Made by a program: the position numbers and the translations under genes
Notes under the pieces: model-generated
What the model was told of the DNA's origin: nothing
Databases searched by the model: none
Seen by the model: the letters and a program-made list of their open reading frames with translations, nothing else
Part shown: piece after piece, positions 25,587 to 34,057 of the stretch
How positions within the stretch are numbered: the first letter of the stretch is position 1
How the letters are laid out: each line of letters begins with the position of its first letter
DNA from: Hyphomicrobiales bacterium
GTDB taxonomy: Bacteria; Pseudomonadota; Alphaproteobacteria; Rhizobiales; Rhizobiaceae
Direction: 5' to 3'
Assembly (NCBI GenBank): GCA_900469345.1
Contig: UBWZ01000007.1
Span: 62,001-126,000, forward strand
Length of the DNA stretch: 64,000 nucleotides

Positions 25587-26603
25587 CTAAAACCCTGAGA
25601 GCAGAGGCGGGACCTGTGTAATCGCAGGCGTGCTCGCGCCCGAATCGATGATCTCGAACACCGTGCTCAGCATGGCCGGCACGTCCTGCTTGACCATCTC
25701 GATTTCGTTGCCGAGCAGGGCCACGAACGGGTCCCAGTCGAAACAGCCCAGCACGATGCTGCGGTCGTCGAGGTGACCGGTCCGCCGTACCCAGCGCATG
25801 ACGCCTTCCAGCGAGATGGTCGAGTTGACGAACATGCCCTGAGGCGGCAGGCCACCGCTTGCGATCAGCTTGTCCAGCGCCTTTTCCGCCTTTTCCGGCG
25901 CGTAGCCGCAGGGAAGGATATGCGCCTCGTCGATCGCGACACCGAAGTCCGCATGCGCCTCGCGAAATCCGCGGATACGCTCGGCCGTGTTGTGATCGCT
26001 GCCGCGCCCGCCGATGAAAAGCAGTGACTGCCTGCGTCCAAGCCGTCGCTCGCAGTTCACGAGTACGCGCCGCGTCAACTCCCGGGCTCCGGCAAAATTG
26101 TCGGTGATGACCGATGGTGCGAGTGAGCCGGGGAGATCGAGATTGAGCGTGCGCACGCCTGAGGCGGCACAGAGCTCGGTGATGCGGTCGGGATCTGTGG
26201 CGCCGGTCGCGATCAGGCAGTCCACCTGGTAGGACAGCATGGTGCGCGCCGCCTCCAACTCCAGTTCCGGGTCGCGTCGCGTACAGGTGATGATCGGGAA
26301 AAGCCCCCGGGCGCGGGCCATTTCCTCGAACAGCTCGACGATCGAGCCGAAATAGCGGTTGTCGTATTTGGGAACGATCATGCCGATGATGTGCGACTTG
26401 TCGCGGCGCAGAAGGCTTGCCTGCATGTTGAGTGCATAGCCCTGCTCGTCGGCGATCCGCATGATCTTTTCCGCGAGCTGGCTGCTGATCCGCCGTTTCT
26501 TCCAGTTGCCGTTGAGGACGGCGCTGACGGCGCTGGCCGACGTGCCCGCAAGATCGGCAAGATCATAGATCGTCGTCCGCTTGGCGGGCTTGAGGCTACT
26601 CAA
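25587..26603 (-). CDS. LacI-family transcriptional regulator
   Basis: A 338-residue repressor with an N-terminal LacI helix-turn-helix (TTIYDLADLAGTSASAVSAVLNG), hinge helix and a ribose-binding-protein-like effector domain (HIIGMIVPKYDNRYFGSI, GFREAHADFGV). TTG 26603 is the likely start because AAGGGAG sits seven bases upstream; another TTG at 26636 lacks a site. It is divergent from the sugar ABC operon and probably represses it until the sugar or polyol is bound. A 30-bp perfect dyad and a TTGGT-N8-ACCAA dyad lie in the shared region. Confidence 0.88.
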   Translation of the reverse strand: MSSLKPAKRTTIYDLADLAGTSASAVSAVLNGNWKKRRISSQLAEKIMRIADEQGYALNMQASLLRRDKSHIIGMIVPKYDNRYFGSIVELFEEMARARGLFPIITCTRRDPELELEAARTMLSYQVDCLIATGATDPDRITELCAASGVRTLNLDLPGSLAPSVITDNFAGARELTRRVLVNCERRLGRRQSLLFIGGRGSDHNTAERIRGFREAHADFGVAIDEAHILPCGYAPEKAEKALDKLIASGGLPPQGMFVNSTISLEGVMRWVRRTGHLDDRSIVLGCFDWDPFVALLGNEIEMVKQDVPAMLSTVFEIIDSGASTPAITQVPPLLSGF

Positions 26604-26661
26604 ATCAATTCTCCCTTTTTGGTAACTTGACACCAAACCATGAAAGTGGCAATTCTTGCTT

Positions 26662-26691
26662 CATCGATTGAGCAACAATGCTCAATCGATG
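26662..26691. promoter_or_regulatory. 30-bp palindromic operator candidate
   Basis: A perfect 13-bp inverted repeat, CATCGATTGAGCA and its complement (26662-26674 and 26679-26691), is separated by ACAA. It lies between the divergent LacI-type gene and the binding-protein gene. It is too long and AT-balanced to be chance in this GC-rich DNA and is well placed to be the operator of the LacI protein, or less likely a transcript hairpin. A weaker TTGGT-N8-ACCAA dyad is near 26620-26637. The remaining sequence to 26860 shows only an AAGGAGGAG ribosome site. Confidence 0.6.
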
Positions 26692-26860
26692 CTGCAGTAG
26701 GAGCTGCGCTGGTACAGGGAGGCTGTTTCCAGGACACTACAGACGAACCTTGCGACTGCGCAGATGCCCGCTCGACAGGATGCGGCGGCTGCGGGGCAGG
26801 GCCACTCTTTCGGCGTCCGGCGATGCCTGAGCATGCCGTCAATCATTCAAGGAGGAGACT

Positions 26861-27907
26861 ATGAACTATCGCAATCTGCTTTTGGCTTCCGCCGTCGCCA
26901 TGCTCGGATCATCCGCCGTGGCCGTGGCCCAGGAAGCATCCACCGTCGCGTTCCTGATGCCCGACCAGGCATCGACACGCTACGAGCAGCACGACTTCCC
27001 CGGCTTCAAGGCCGAAATGGCCAAGCTGTGCGCCAAGTGTACGGTGATCTACCAGAACGGCAACGGCGATGCATCGTTGCAGCAGCAGCAATTCAACTCG
27101 GTCATCGCCCAGGGCGCCAAGGTCATCGTTCTCGACCCGGTCGATTCCTCGGCGGCAGCCGGCATGGTGGAAATTGCCCAGTCGCAGGGCGTCAAGGTCA
27201 TCGCCTATGACCGCCCCATCCCGGACAAGCCGGCCGATTACTACGTCTCCTTCGACAATCAGGGCATCGGCTACGCGATCGCCAAGTCGCTGGTTGCCCA
27301 TCTCAAGGCTGCGGGCGTTCCGGATGGTGCAGGCGTGCTGCAGATCAACGGCTCGCCGACGGATGCTGCTGCCGGGCTGATCCGCGACGGCATCCACAAG
27401 GGACTGAAGGAGTCCGCTTACAAGACCCTGGCCGAATACGACACGCCCGAATGGGCGCCGCCGAAGGCGCAGGAATGGGCGGCTGGCCAGATCACCCGCT
27501 TCGGCGCTGACATCAAGGGCGTCGTGGCCGCCAATGACGGCACGGGCGGCGGCGCGATCGCGGCCTTCAAGGCGGCAGGCGTCAAGCCGGTGCCGCCGGT
27601 GACCGGCAATGATGCGACCATCGCGGCGCTGCAGCTGGTGATCTCCGGCGATCAGTACAACACCATCTCCAAGCCGTCCGAAGTCGTCGCGGCCGCGGCA
27701 GCCAAGGTCGCGGTTCAGATTCTCAAGGGTGAAACCCCGGAAGCCAAGACGACGCTCTACAACACCCCGTCGGAGCTCTTCATCCCCGCCGTCGTCACCG
27801 CCGAGAACATCAAGGCCGAGATCTTCGACAAGAAGATCCAGACGGCCGACCAGATCTGCACCGGCGAATATGCCGAAGGCTGCAAGAAGCTCGGCATCAC
27901 CAAGTAA
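26861..27907 (+). CDS. Sugar/polyol ABC transporter substrate-binding protein (XylF/RbsB family)
   Basis: A 348-residue periplasmic binding protein of the Peripla_BP_4 type. The N-terminus MNYRNLLLASAVAMLGSSAV...AQ is a signal peptide. The body resembles the D-xylose-binding protein: TVAFLMPDQASTRYEQHDFP, VIVLDPVDSSAAAGMV, AYDRPI, and VVAANDGTGGGAIAAF. Cysteines near the C-terminus (ICTGEYAEGCKK) could form a disulphide. It is the first gene of an importer operon. The permease, ATPase and catabolic genes downstream suggest ribitol, D-ribulose or a similar pentitol, not xylose, but this is inference. Confidence 0.92.
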   Translation: MNYRNLLLASAVAMLGSSAVAVAQEASTVAFLMPDQASTRYEQHDFPGFKAEMAKLCAKCTVIYQNGNGDASLQQQQFNSVIAQGAKVIVLDPVDSSAAAGMVEIAQSQGVKVIAYDRPIPDKPADYYVSFDNQGIGYAIAKSLVAHLKAAGVPDGAGVLQINGSPTDAAAGLIRDGIHKGLKESAYKTLAEYDTPEWAPPKAQEWAAGQITRFGADIKGVVAANDGTGGGAIAAFKAAGVKPVPPVTGNDATIAALQLVISGDQYNTISKPSEVVAAAAAKVAVQILKGETPEAKTTLYNTPSELFIPAVVTAENIKAEIFDKKIQTADQICTGEYAEGCKKLGITK

Positions 27908-27921
27908 CTCCACTTATAGCA

Positions 27922-27945
27922 CCCGGCCGCCCGATGGCGGCCGGG
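27922..27945 (+). terminator. GC-only hairpin between binding-protein and ATPase genes
   Basis: CCCGGCCGCC and its perfect complement (27922-27931, 27936-27945) with loop CGAT make a 10-bp stem 15 bases after the binding-protein stop. No T-run follows. Such elements in ABC operons usually stabilise the binding-protein mRNA or cut downstream expression, which gives more binding protein than membrane components. Confidence 0.6.
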
Positions 27946-27974
27946 GATTTGTGCAGGCAATGAGGGCTGCAGTC

Positions 27975-28793
27975 ATGGGCACCGTGAACGGCATGCCGGC
28001 GAAGGGACAAACCATTCTCCGGCTGAGCAAGATTTCCAAGAATTTCGGGGCCGTTTCGGCCCTCACCGACATCGATCTCGAGGTCAAGGCCGGCGAGGTC
28101 GTCGCTCTGGTCGGCGACAACGGCGCGGGCAAGTCGACACTGGTCAAGGTGCTTGCGGGCGTGCACCGGCCGTCATCGGGATCGATCGAGTTCTGCGGTC
28201 GCAGCGTCGAACTCGACAGCCCGGGCGCGGCGCTCGAACTCGGCATCGCAACCGTCTTCCAGGATCTCGCGCTGTGCGAAAACCTCGACGTGGTCGCCAA
28301 CCTGTTTCTCGGGCACGAGATCTCGCCATGGGGTCTCGACGAGATCGCCATGGAAGTGCGGGCATGGACCCTGCTTCGTGAACTGGCTGCCCGTATCCCA
28401 TCGGTGCGCGAACCGATTGCGTCCCTGTCGGGCGGCCAGCGCCAGACAGTCGCCATTGCGCGCTCCCTGCTGCTCGATCCGAAGATCATCATGCTCGACG
28501 AGCCGACGGCAGCGCTCGGGGTAGCCCAGACAGCCGAAGTGCTTAACCTGATCGAGCGGGTGCGCGAGCGTGGTCTCGGCGTCATTATCATCAGCCACAA
28601 CATGGAAGACGTGCGGGCCGTGGCCGACCGCATCGTCGTGCTGCGCCTTGGCCGCAACAACGGCGTCTTCACGCCGGATGCATCCAACCAGGAACTCGTC
28701 GCCTCCATCACCGGAGCAACGGAAAATTCGGTCTCCCGCCGCATCGAGCGCAAGACAGGCGCCGCACCGGAGACCACGGGGAGACCGGCATGA
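27975..28793 (+). CDS. Sugar ABC transporter ATPase (XylG/RbsA-like, single domain)
   Basis: A 272-residue ATP-binding protein with one nucleotide-binding domain: Walker A ALVGDNGAGKSTLVK, signature LSGGQRQTVAIARSL, Walker B IIMLDEPTAALG, and the switch His in IIISHNMEDV. Classical RbsA/XylG proteins are double-domain; this single-domain form is the common rhizobial variant (FrcA-like). ATG 27975 is preferred for its GAGGG; ATG 27960 is also in frame. The stop overlaps the permease start. Confidence 0.9.
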   Translation: MGTVNGMPAKGQTILRLSKISKNFGAVSALTDIDLEVKAGEVVALVGDNGAGKSTLVKVLAGVHRPSSGSIEFCGRSVELDSPGAALELGIATVFQDLALCENLDVVANLFLGHEISPWGLDEIAMEVRAWTLLRELAARIPSVREPIASLSGGQRQTVAIARSLLLDPKIIMLDEPTAALGVAQTAEVLNLIERVRERGLGVIIISHNMEDVRAVADRIVVLRLGRNNGVFTPDASNQELVASITGATENSVSRRIERKTGAAPETTGRPA

Positions 28794-30052
28794 GCCAGAA
28801 CACATCCGATCCACGTCCGGCGCCCGCCGGTACTCTCGACCGTAGCGACGAACGTGTCAGACACGACGACAGGATTGGCGCCATGGTCAAGGCGTTCTTC
28901 GACCGGGTCCGGTCGGGCGATCTCGGCATGCTGCCGGTGTTCGTCGGCCTGATCGTCATCTCGACGGTGTTTTCGCTGCTCAATCCGATCTTCCTGGCGC
29001 CGAACAACCTCGTCAACCTGCTCTTCGATTGCGCCACGGTCGGCGTCATTTCACTCGGCATCGTCTGCGTGCTGATCCTCGGCGAGATCGACCTGTCGGT
29101 CGGCTCCATGAGCGGGCTCGCATCGGCAATCCTCGGCGTGTTCTGGGTCAACAGCGGATGGCCCATCGCCCTTGCGATCGTCGTTGCCCTCATGGCCGGC
29201 ATGGCCGTCGGCACGCTCTATGCGGTGCTCTTCAACCGTCTCGGAATGCCGAGCTTCGTCGCGACGCTGGCCGGCCTGCTCGCCCTGCTCGGCCTGCAGC
29301 TGTACATCCTCGGCCCGAGCGGCAGCATCAATCTGCCCTATGCCTCGCCGCTCGTGCGGTTCGGCCAGATCCTGGTGATGCCGCACTGGTTCTCGCAGCT
29401 GCTGGCGCTGGTGCCCGGCCTCGTGATGATCGTGATCGGTCTGCGCAGCCGGCAGAAGCGCCTTTCGGTCAACCTGTCGGCCCAGCCTCTCGGGGCGCTT
29501 GTCGTCAAGGCGGTTGCCTTGACGGTCGCACTGGAATTTGCCGTCTACTATCTCAACCTCGGGCGCGGCATCCCGTGGATGTTCGGCCTCTTCGTCGGCA
29601 TCGCGGTCATCCTCAACTACGGCCTGACCCGCACGCAGTGGGGACGCTCGATGTTTGCCGTCGGAGGCAACCGGGAAGCGGCACGCCGGGCCGGCATCAA
29701 TGTACGCCGCATCTATCTCAGCGCGTTCATGCTGTGCTCGACGCTTGCGACGATCGGCGGGATGCTGTCGGCCTCGCGGCTTGCCTCGTCCAGCCAGCAG
29801 GCCGGCACGGGCGACGTCAATCTCAACGCGATCGCCGCTGCCGTGATCGGTGGCACCAGCCTGTTCGGCGGCCGTGGAAGCGCCTATTCTGCGGTGCTCG
29901 GCATTCTCGTCATCCAGGCCATCTCGAATGGCCTGACACTTCTCAATCTCAGCTCGTCGCTGCGCTACATGATCACCGGCGCCGTGCTCGCCATCGCCGT
30001 CATCGTCGATTCGCTTGCGCGCCGGTCCCGTGTCAGCCACGGACGGGCCTGA
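28790..30052 (+). CDS. Sugar ABC transporter permease (XylH/RbsC family)
   Basis: A 420-residue inner-membrane permease with about ten spans and an unusually long N-terminal cytoplasmic extension of about 40 residues. Family markers include LGIVCVLILGEIDLSVGSMSG and the C-terminal AAAVIGGTSLFGGRGS. Size and the extended middle loop resemble XylH, not the shorter RbsC. It is translationally coupled to the ATPase gene and precedes the SDR dehydrogenase by 21 bp. Confidence 0.92.
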   Translation: MSQNTSDPRPAPAGTLDRSDERVRHDDRIGAMVKAFFDRVRSGDLGMLPVFVGLIVISTVFSLLNPIFLAPNNLVNLLFDCATVGVISLGIVCVLILGEIDLSVGSMSGLASAILGVFWVNSGWPIALAIVVALMAGMAVGTLYAVLFNRLGMPSFVATLAGLLALLGLQLYILGPSGSINLPYASPLVRFGQILVMPHWFSQLLALVPGLVMIVIGLRSRQKRLSVNLSAQPLGALVVKAVALTVALEFAVYYLNLGRGIPWMFGLFVGIAVILNYGLTRTQWGRSMFAVGGNREAARRAGINVRRIYLSAFMLCSTLATIGGMLSASRLASSSQQAGTGDVNLNAIAAAVIGGTSLFGGRGSAYSAVLGILVIQAISNGLTLLNLSSSLRYMITGAVLAIAVIVDSLARRSRVSHGRA

Positions 30053-30073
30053 TCCAAACTCTAGGAGTTCGCA

Positions 30074-30802
30074 ATGACTGATCTCATGAAGGGCAAGGTC
30101 GCCGCCATTACCGGTGCTGCGTCCGGCATCGGGCTCGAATGTGCCCGCACGCTGCATGCCGAAGGCGCCACCGTCATCCTGGTCGACCGCGCTAAGGAGA
30201 AGCTCGACACCCTGTGCGCCGAAATGGGCGAGGGCGCGCTGCCGCTGGTCGTCGATCTGCTCGACGGCAAGCAGGTATCGGGCATACTGCCGCGCATCCT
30301 GGAGCTTGCCGGCAGGCTCGATATCTTCCACGCCAATGCGGGTGCCTATATCGGCGGCCCGGTGGCGGAAGGCGATCCGGATGCCTGGGACCGCATGCTC
30401 AATCTCAACATCAATGCGGCCTTCCGCTCCGTGCATGCGGTCCTGCCGCACATGATCGCGCAGAAGTCCGGCGACATCCTGTTCACCAGCTCGATTGCCG
30501 GGGTCGTCCCGGTGATCTGGGAACCGATCTACACCGCATCGAAATTCGCCGTTCAGGCCTTCGTGCATGCCACCCGCCGGCAGGTGGCGCCGCATGGCGT
30601 GCGTGTCGGCGCGGTCCTGCCCGGCCCGGTCGTGACGGCGCTGCTCGACGACTGGCCGAAAGCGAAAATGGACGAGGCGCTCGCCAATGGCAGCCTGATG
30701 CAGCCGAAGGAAGTGGCAGAAGCCGTCCTGTTCATGCTGTCGCGTCCGCGAAACGTGACGGTCCGCGATCTGGTGATCTTGCCCAACAGCGTCGATCTCT
30801 AG
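30074..30802 (+). CDS. SDR-family dehydrogenase, probably ribitol/polyol 2-dehydrogenase
   Basis: A 242-residue short-chain dehydrogenase with cofactor motif TGAASGIG, acidic LVDRAKE favouring NAD, HANAG, a serine in FTSSIAG and the catalytic YTASK. Its place between a pentose-type importer and an FGGY kinase matches ribitol (adonitol) pathways: polyol imported, oxidised to D-ribulose, then phosphorylated. A strong AGGAG site lies before the ATG. Ribitol specificity is a best guess; related SDRs accept other polyols. Confidence 0.88.
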   Translation: MTDLMKGKVAAITGAASGIGLECARTLHAEGATVILVDRAKEKLDTLCAEMGEGALPLVVDLLDGKQVSGILPRILELAGRLDIFHANAGAYIGGPVAEGDPDAWDRMLNLNINAAFRSVHAVLPHMIAQKSGDILFTSSIAGVVPVIWEPIYTASKFAVQAFVHATRRQVAPHGVRVGAVLPGPVVTALLDDWPKAKMDEALANGSLMQPKEVAEAVLFMLSRPRNVTVRDLVILPNSVDL

Positions 30803-30874
30803 AGACTGTCAAGAGCGGCTGCGGGCCCGAAGCGCGGGCCGCTTGCCCATTCTGCCGATAAAGAGCGAGAGACC

Positions 30875-32509
30875 ATGACCGAGCCATCCACCACACCTCA
30901 AGCCGGTGACCACCATGTCGTGGGCGTCGATGTCGGCACAGGCAGCGCCCGGGCCGGTGTCTTCGACCTGACAGGGAGGATGCTGGCATCGGCCAAACGG
31001 GACATCACGCTTTTCCGCGAAGCGGGCGCGATGGTGGAGCAATCCAGCACGGAAATCTGGGCCGCCGTCTGCGGCGCCGTGCGCGAAGCGGTCTCGGAGG
31101 CTGGCATCGATCCCGCAAGCGTCGCCGGGCTCGGTTTCGACGCCACCTGTTCGCTCGTCGTCCTCGGCGACGGCGGGCGTCCGCTGGCCGTTGGACCTTC
31201 CGAGGATCCGCAGCGCAACATCATCGTCTGGATGGATCATCGCGCGGTAGGCCAGGCCGAGCGCATCAATGCCATGGGGCACGAGGTGCTGCGCTATGTC
31301 GGCGGGCGCATTTCGCCGGAAATGGAAACGCCAAAGCTGCTGTGGCTGAAGGAAAACCGTCCTCACGTTTTCGATGCCGCCTGGCAGTTCTTCGACCTTG
31401 CGGACTTTCTTACTTGGCAGGCGACCGGCGACCTGTCCCGCTCGACCTGTACGGTCACCTGCAAATGGACCTACCTTGCCCATGAGAAGCGGTGGGATGC
31501 AGGCTATTTCGAAGAGATCGGGCTTGGCATCCTCGCCGAGGAAAACTTTGCCCGCATCGGCCAGTCTATCGTCGAGCCGGGCTCGGCGCTTGGACGTGGC
31601 CTGACGGAGGCCGCCGCCGCCGAACTCGGCCTGACGCCCGGAACGGCCGTTGCCGCGGGCCTGATTGACGCCCATGCCGGCGGGCTCGGGACCGTGGGAA
31701 TCGGCGACGGGCCGCAGGCCAATCTGGCCTACGTGTTCGGAACGTCATCCTGCACCATGACCTCCACCAGCAAACCGGCTTTCGTGCCCGGTGTCTGGGG
31801 CCCCTACTATTCGGCCATGGTGCCCGGCCTGTGGCTGAACGAGGGCGGGCAGAGCGCCGCCGGCGCTGCCATCGACCAGCTCCTGTCCCTCCACCCGGCT
31901 GCACCCGAGGCAAGCGCGCTGGCGAAGATGCACGGGATCGGCCTGCCGGTCCTTCTGTCGAACATGGCAGCTGAAAAGACCGGCAGCCTTGCAGATGCCG
32001 CCGACCTGGTGACGGGCCTGCATGTGGTGCCGGAGTTTCTCGGCAACCGCGCGCCGTTCGCCGACCCGCATGCCCGCGCCGTGATTGCCGGCCTTGGCAT
32101 GGAAAAGGATATGGACAACCTCGTCTCGCTGTATGTCGCTGGCCTTTGCGGCATCGGCTACGGCCTGCGGCAGATCATAGAAACCCAGTCGGACGCCGGT
32201 GTGCCGGTCGACAGCGTCGTCGTCAGCGGTGGCGCGAGCCAGCACGATTTCGTCCGCCAGCTTCTGGCAGATGCCTGCGGCAAGCCGGTGATCGCGACGC
32301 ATGCGCAGGAGCCCGTGCTGCTTGGGGCCGCCATTCTCGGGGCCGTCTCCGCCGGCCTTTTCACCGACCTGATCGACGCCATGTCGCGCCTCTCCTCGAG
32401 CGAAAAGACCTACGCGCCGACGCCGGGCGACACCAGCCGACGTCACACGGAACGCTATCAGGGCTTCAAGGCACTGCAGTCCCTGGCGCGTCAGCTCCGC
32501 GACTGCTGA
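30875..32509 (+). CDS. FGGY-family carbohydrate kinase, D-ribulokinase type
   Basis: A 544-residue sugar kinase. FGGY_N begins with the phosphate loop VGVDVGTGSARAGVFD and carries GLGFDATCSLVVL, typical of the D-ribulokinase (human FGGY/YPL-like) branch. FGGY_C contains VVVSGGASQHDFVRQLLADACG. It would make D-ribulose 5-phosphate for the pentose phosphate pathway. The last 44 bp overlap the end of the HxlR gene on the opposite strand. As last gene of the polyol operon it completes a transport-oxidation-phosphorylation route. Confidence 0.9.
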   Translation: MTEPSTTPQAGDHHVVGVDVGTGSARAGVFDLTGRMLASAKRDITLFREAGAMVEQSSTEIWAAVCGAVREAVSEAGIDPASVAGLGFDATCSLVVLGDGGRPLAVGPSEDPQRNIIVWMDHRAVGQAERINAMGHEVLRYVGGRISPEMETPKLLWLKENRPHVFDAAWQFFDLADFLTWQATGDLSRSTCTVTCKWTYLAHEKRWDAGYFEEIGLGILAEENFARIGQSIVEPGSALGRGLTEAAAAELGLTPGTAVAAGLIDAHAGGLGTVGIGDGPQANLAYVFGTSSCTMTSTSKPAFVPGVWGPYYSAMVPGLWLNEGGQSAAGAAIDQLLSLHPAAPEASALAKMHGIGLPVLLSNMAAEKTGSLADAADLVTGLHVVPEFLGNRAPFADPHARAVIAGLGMEKDMDNLVSLYVAGLCGIGYGLRQIIETQSDAGVPVDSVVVSGGASQHDFVRQLLADACGKPVIATHAQEPVLLGAAILGAVSAGLFTDLIDAMSRLSSSEKTYAPTPGDTSRRHTERYQGFKALQSLARQLRDC

Positions 32510-32876
32510 GCTCGGCGCCGGGCGCCAGGCGCGGCTTTCCGTAGAGGCCGATATTGGCGTCGCCCCAGAGTTTCAGGGCGGAAAGCACCGGCTCCATGCT
32601 GCATCCGAGCGGCGACAGGCTGTATTCCACCTTGGGCGGCACCTGAGCATAGACCTTGCGGTCGATCAGACCGTCTGCCTCCAGCTCGCGCAGCTGGTTC
32701 GTCAGCATGCGCGGCGTAACGTTGGCGATCTGGCGGTGGATCTCGTTGAAGCGCAGCGTGCCCGACATGAGATGGAAGAGGATCACCGACTTCCACTTGC
32801 CATCGATAAGCCCGATCGCGGCTTCCACGGCGCAACCCGGGCTGCAGTCCAAACGGGTATGGCGAGCCTTGGCCAT
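32466..32876 (-). CDS. HxlR-family transcriptional regulator
   Basis: A 136-residue winged-helix regulator with the HxlR signature: LDCSPGCAVEAAIGLIDGKWK, LRFNEIHRQIANVTPRMLTNQLRELE and VEYSLSPLG. The two N-terminal cysteines are commonly redox- or electrophile-sensing in this family. It is divergent from an alcohol dehydrogenase gene, the usual arrangement for an HxlR regulator and its target. Its 3' end runs 44 bp into the opposing kinase gene. Confidence 0.92.
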   Translation of the reverse strand: MAKARHTRLDCSPGCAVEAAIGLIDGKWKSVILFHLMSGTLRFNEIHRQIANVTPRMLTNQLRELEADGLIDRKVYAQVPPKVEYSLSPLGCSMEPVLSALKLWGDANIGLYGKPRLAPGAELSSRGADAPGTAVP

Positions 32877-32929
32877 GACACTATCCTTTTCGACACTATG
32901 TGCGATGGTTGTGCGTGTTGCACCTCGGT

Positions 32930-32944
32930 AATGGTAGCACCATT
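32930..32944. promoter_or_regulatory. Candidate HxlR operator
   Basis: AATGGT-AGC-ACCATT is a perfect 6-bp dyad in the 103-bp region between the divergent HxlR and dehydrogenase starts. Placement about 40 bp before the dehydrogenase ATG would let a bound regulator block its promoter. Confidence 0.5.
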
Positions 32945-32979
32945 CTTAACTCATTCAATCGCTGCTTAAGGAGACAGGA

Positions 32980-33993
32980 ATGAAGGCAATCGGTTATCGG
33001 ATCCCCGGCGCTATAGACCGACAGGACGCACTGGTGGATATCGAGCTCACACAGCCGAAGGCGAACGGCCGGGATATCCTGGTCAAGGTCGAGGCGGTCT
33101 CGGTCAATCCGGTGGACACGAAGATCCGCCGCAGCGCTGCTCCGGCGGACGGCGAATGGAAGGTGCTTGGCTGGGACGCTGTCGGCACGGTGGTGGAGGC
33201 GGGGCCCGATGCCCACAGCTTCCGGCCGGGCGACGAGGTCTACTATGCCGGCGCGCTGACGCGGCCCGGCGCCAACAGCGAATTTCATCTCGTCGATGAA
33301 CGGGTCGTCGGCCGCAAGCCGACGTCGATCACCAATGCCGAGGCGGCCGCCCTGCCTTTGACGGCGATCACCGCTTGGGAAATGCTGTTCGACCGGCTCG
33401 ACATCCGCAAGCCGGTCGCCGGCGCGGCCAACGCCATCGTCATCATCGGCGGGGCAGGCGGCGTGGGCTCCATCGCCATACAGCTGGTCCGGGCGCTGAC
33501 CGACCTGACCGTAATCGCGTCCGCTTCAAGGCCGGAAACCCAGGCATGGGCGAAAGACCTTGGCGCGCACCATGTGGTGGATCACAGCAAGCCGATCGCG
33601 GCACAGGTGGCGGAACTCGGTCTCGGCGCACCGGCTTTCGTGTTTTCGACCACGGAAACGCACCGGCACCTGGCGGAAATCGCCGAATTGATTGCCCCGC
33701 AGGGCAGGTTCGGGCTGATCGACGACCCCGAAAGCCTCGACATCGTCGGGTTCAAGCGCAAGGCCGTTTCCGTTCACTGGGAGCTGATGTTCACCCGCTC
33801 CCTGTTTGAAACGGCGGACATGGCGGAGCAGGGGAGGCTCCTCACCGAGGTGGCGAAACTGGTCGATGGTGGCCAGATCCGGACCACAGTCACCGAGACG
33901 CTGTCGCCGATCAATGCCGCCAACCTGAAGAAGGCCCATCAGCTGATCGAAACCGGCAGCGCCCGGGGCAAGATCGTGCTGGAAGGCTTCTAA
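32980..33993 (+). CDS. Zinc-type alcohol dehydrogenase/quinone oxidoreductase family protein
   Basis: A 337-residue MDR enzyme of the zinc-binding alcohol dehydrogenase family 1 subgroup: VSVNPVDTKIRR near the start, LGWDAVGTVVEAG, the LPLTAITAWEMLFDRL segment and the cofactor loop IIGGAGGVGSIAIQL. Members reduce activated double bonds or quinones with NADPH. AAGGAGA precedes the ATG. HxlR-controlled copies often respond to aldehydes or quinones, so a detoxification role is likely. Confidence 0.88.
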   Translation: MKAIGYRIPGAIDRQDALVDIELTQPKANGRDILVKVEAVSVNPVDTKIRRSAAPADGEWKVLGWDAVGTVVEAGPDAHSFRPGDEVYYAGALTRPGANSEFHLVDERVVGRKPTSITNAEAAALPLTAITAWEMLFDRLDIRKPVAGAANAIVIIGGAGGVGSIAIQLVRALTDLTVIASASRPETQAWAKDLGAHHVVDHSKPIAAQVAELGLGAPAFVFSTTETHRHLAEIAELIAPQGRFGLIDDPESLDIVGFKRKAVSVHWELMFTRSLFETADMAEQGRLLTEVAKLVDGGQIRTTVTETLSPINAANLKKAHQLIETGSARGKIVLEGF

Positions 33994-33997
33994 TCTT

Positions 33998-34036
33998 TTC
34001 CGGCAGCGGACATGTCCTGCATGGCCGCTGCCGGAA
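33998..34036. terminator. Strong hairpin between convergent genes
   Basis: TTCCGGCAGCGG (33998-34009) pairs perfectly with 34025-34036, a 12-bp stem with a 15-base loop, directly after the dehydrogenase stop and before the end of the opposing amidohydrolase gene. It probably ends both transcripts, although neither side has a long T-run. Confidence 0.6.
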
Positions 34037-34057
34037 CCACGATGCCCGACGGAGCCG

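Noticed and set aside
29051..30595. Minus-strand open frame (514 codons) across the permease and SDR genes
   Set aside because: It spans two well-supported genes and shows only low-complexity charged sequence.
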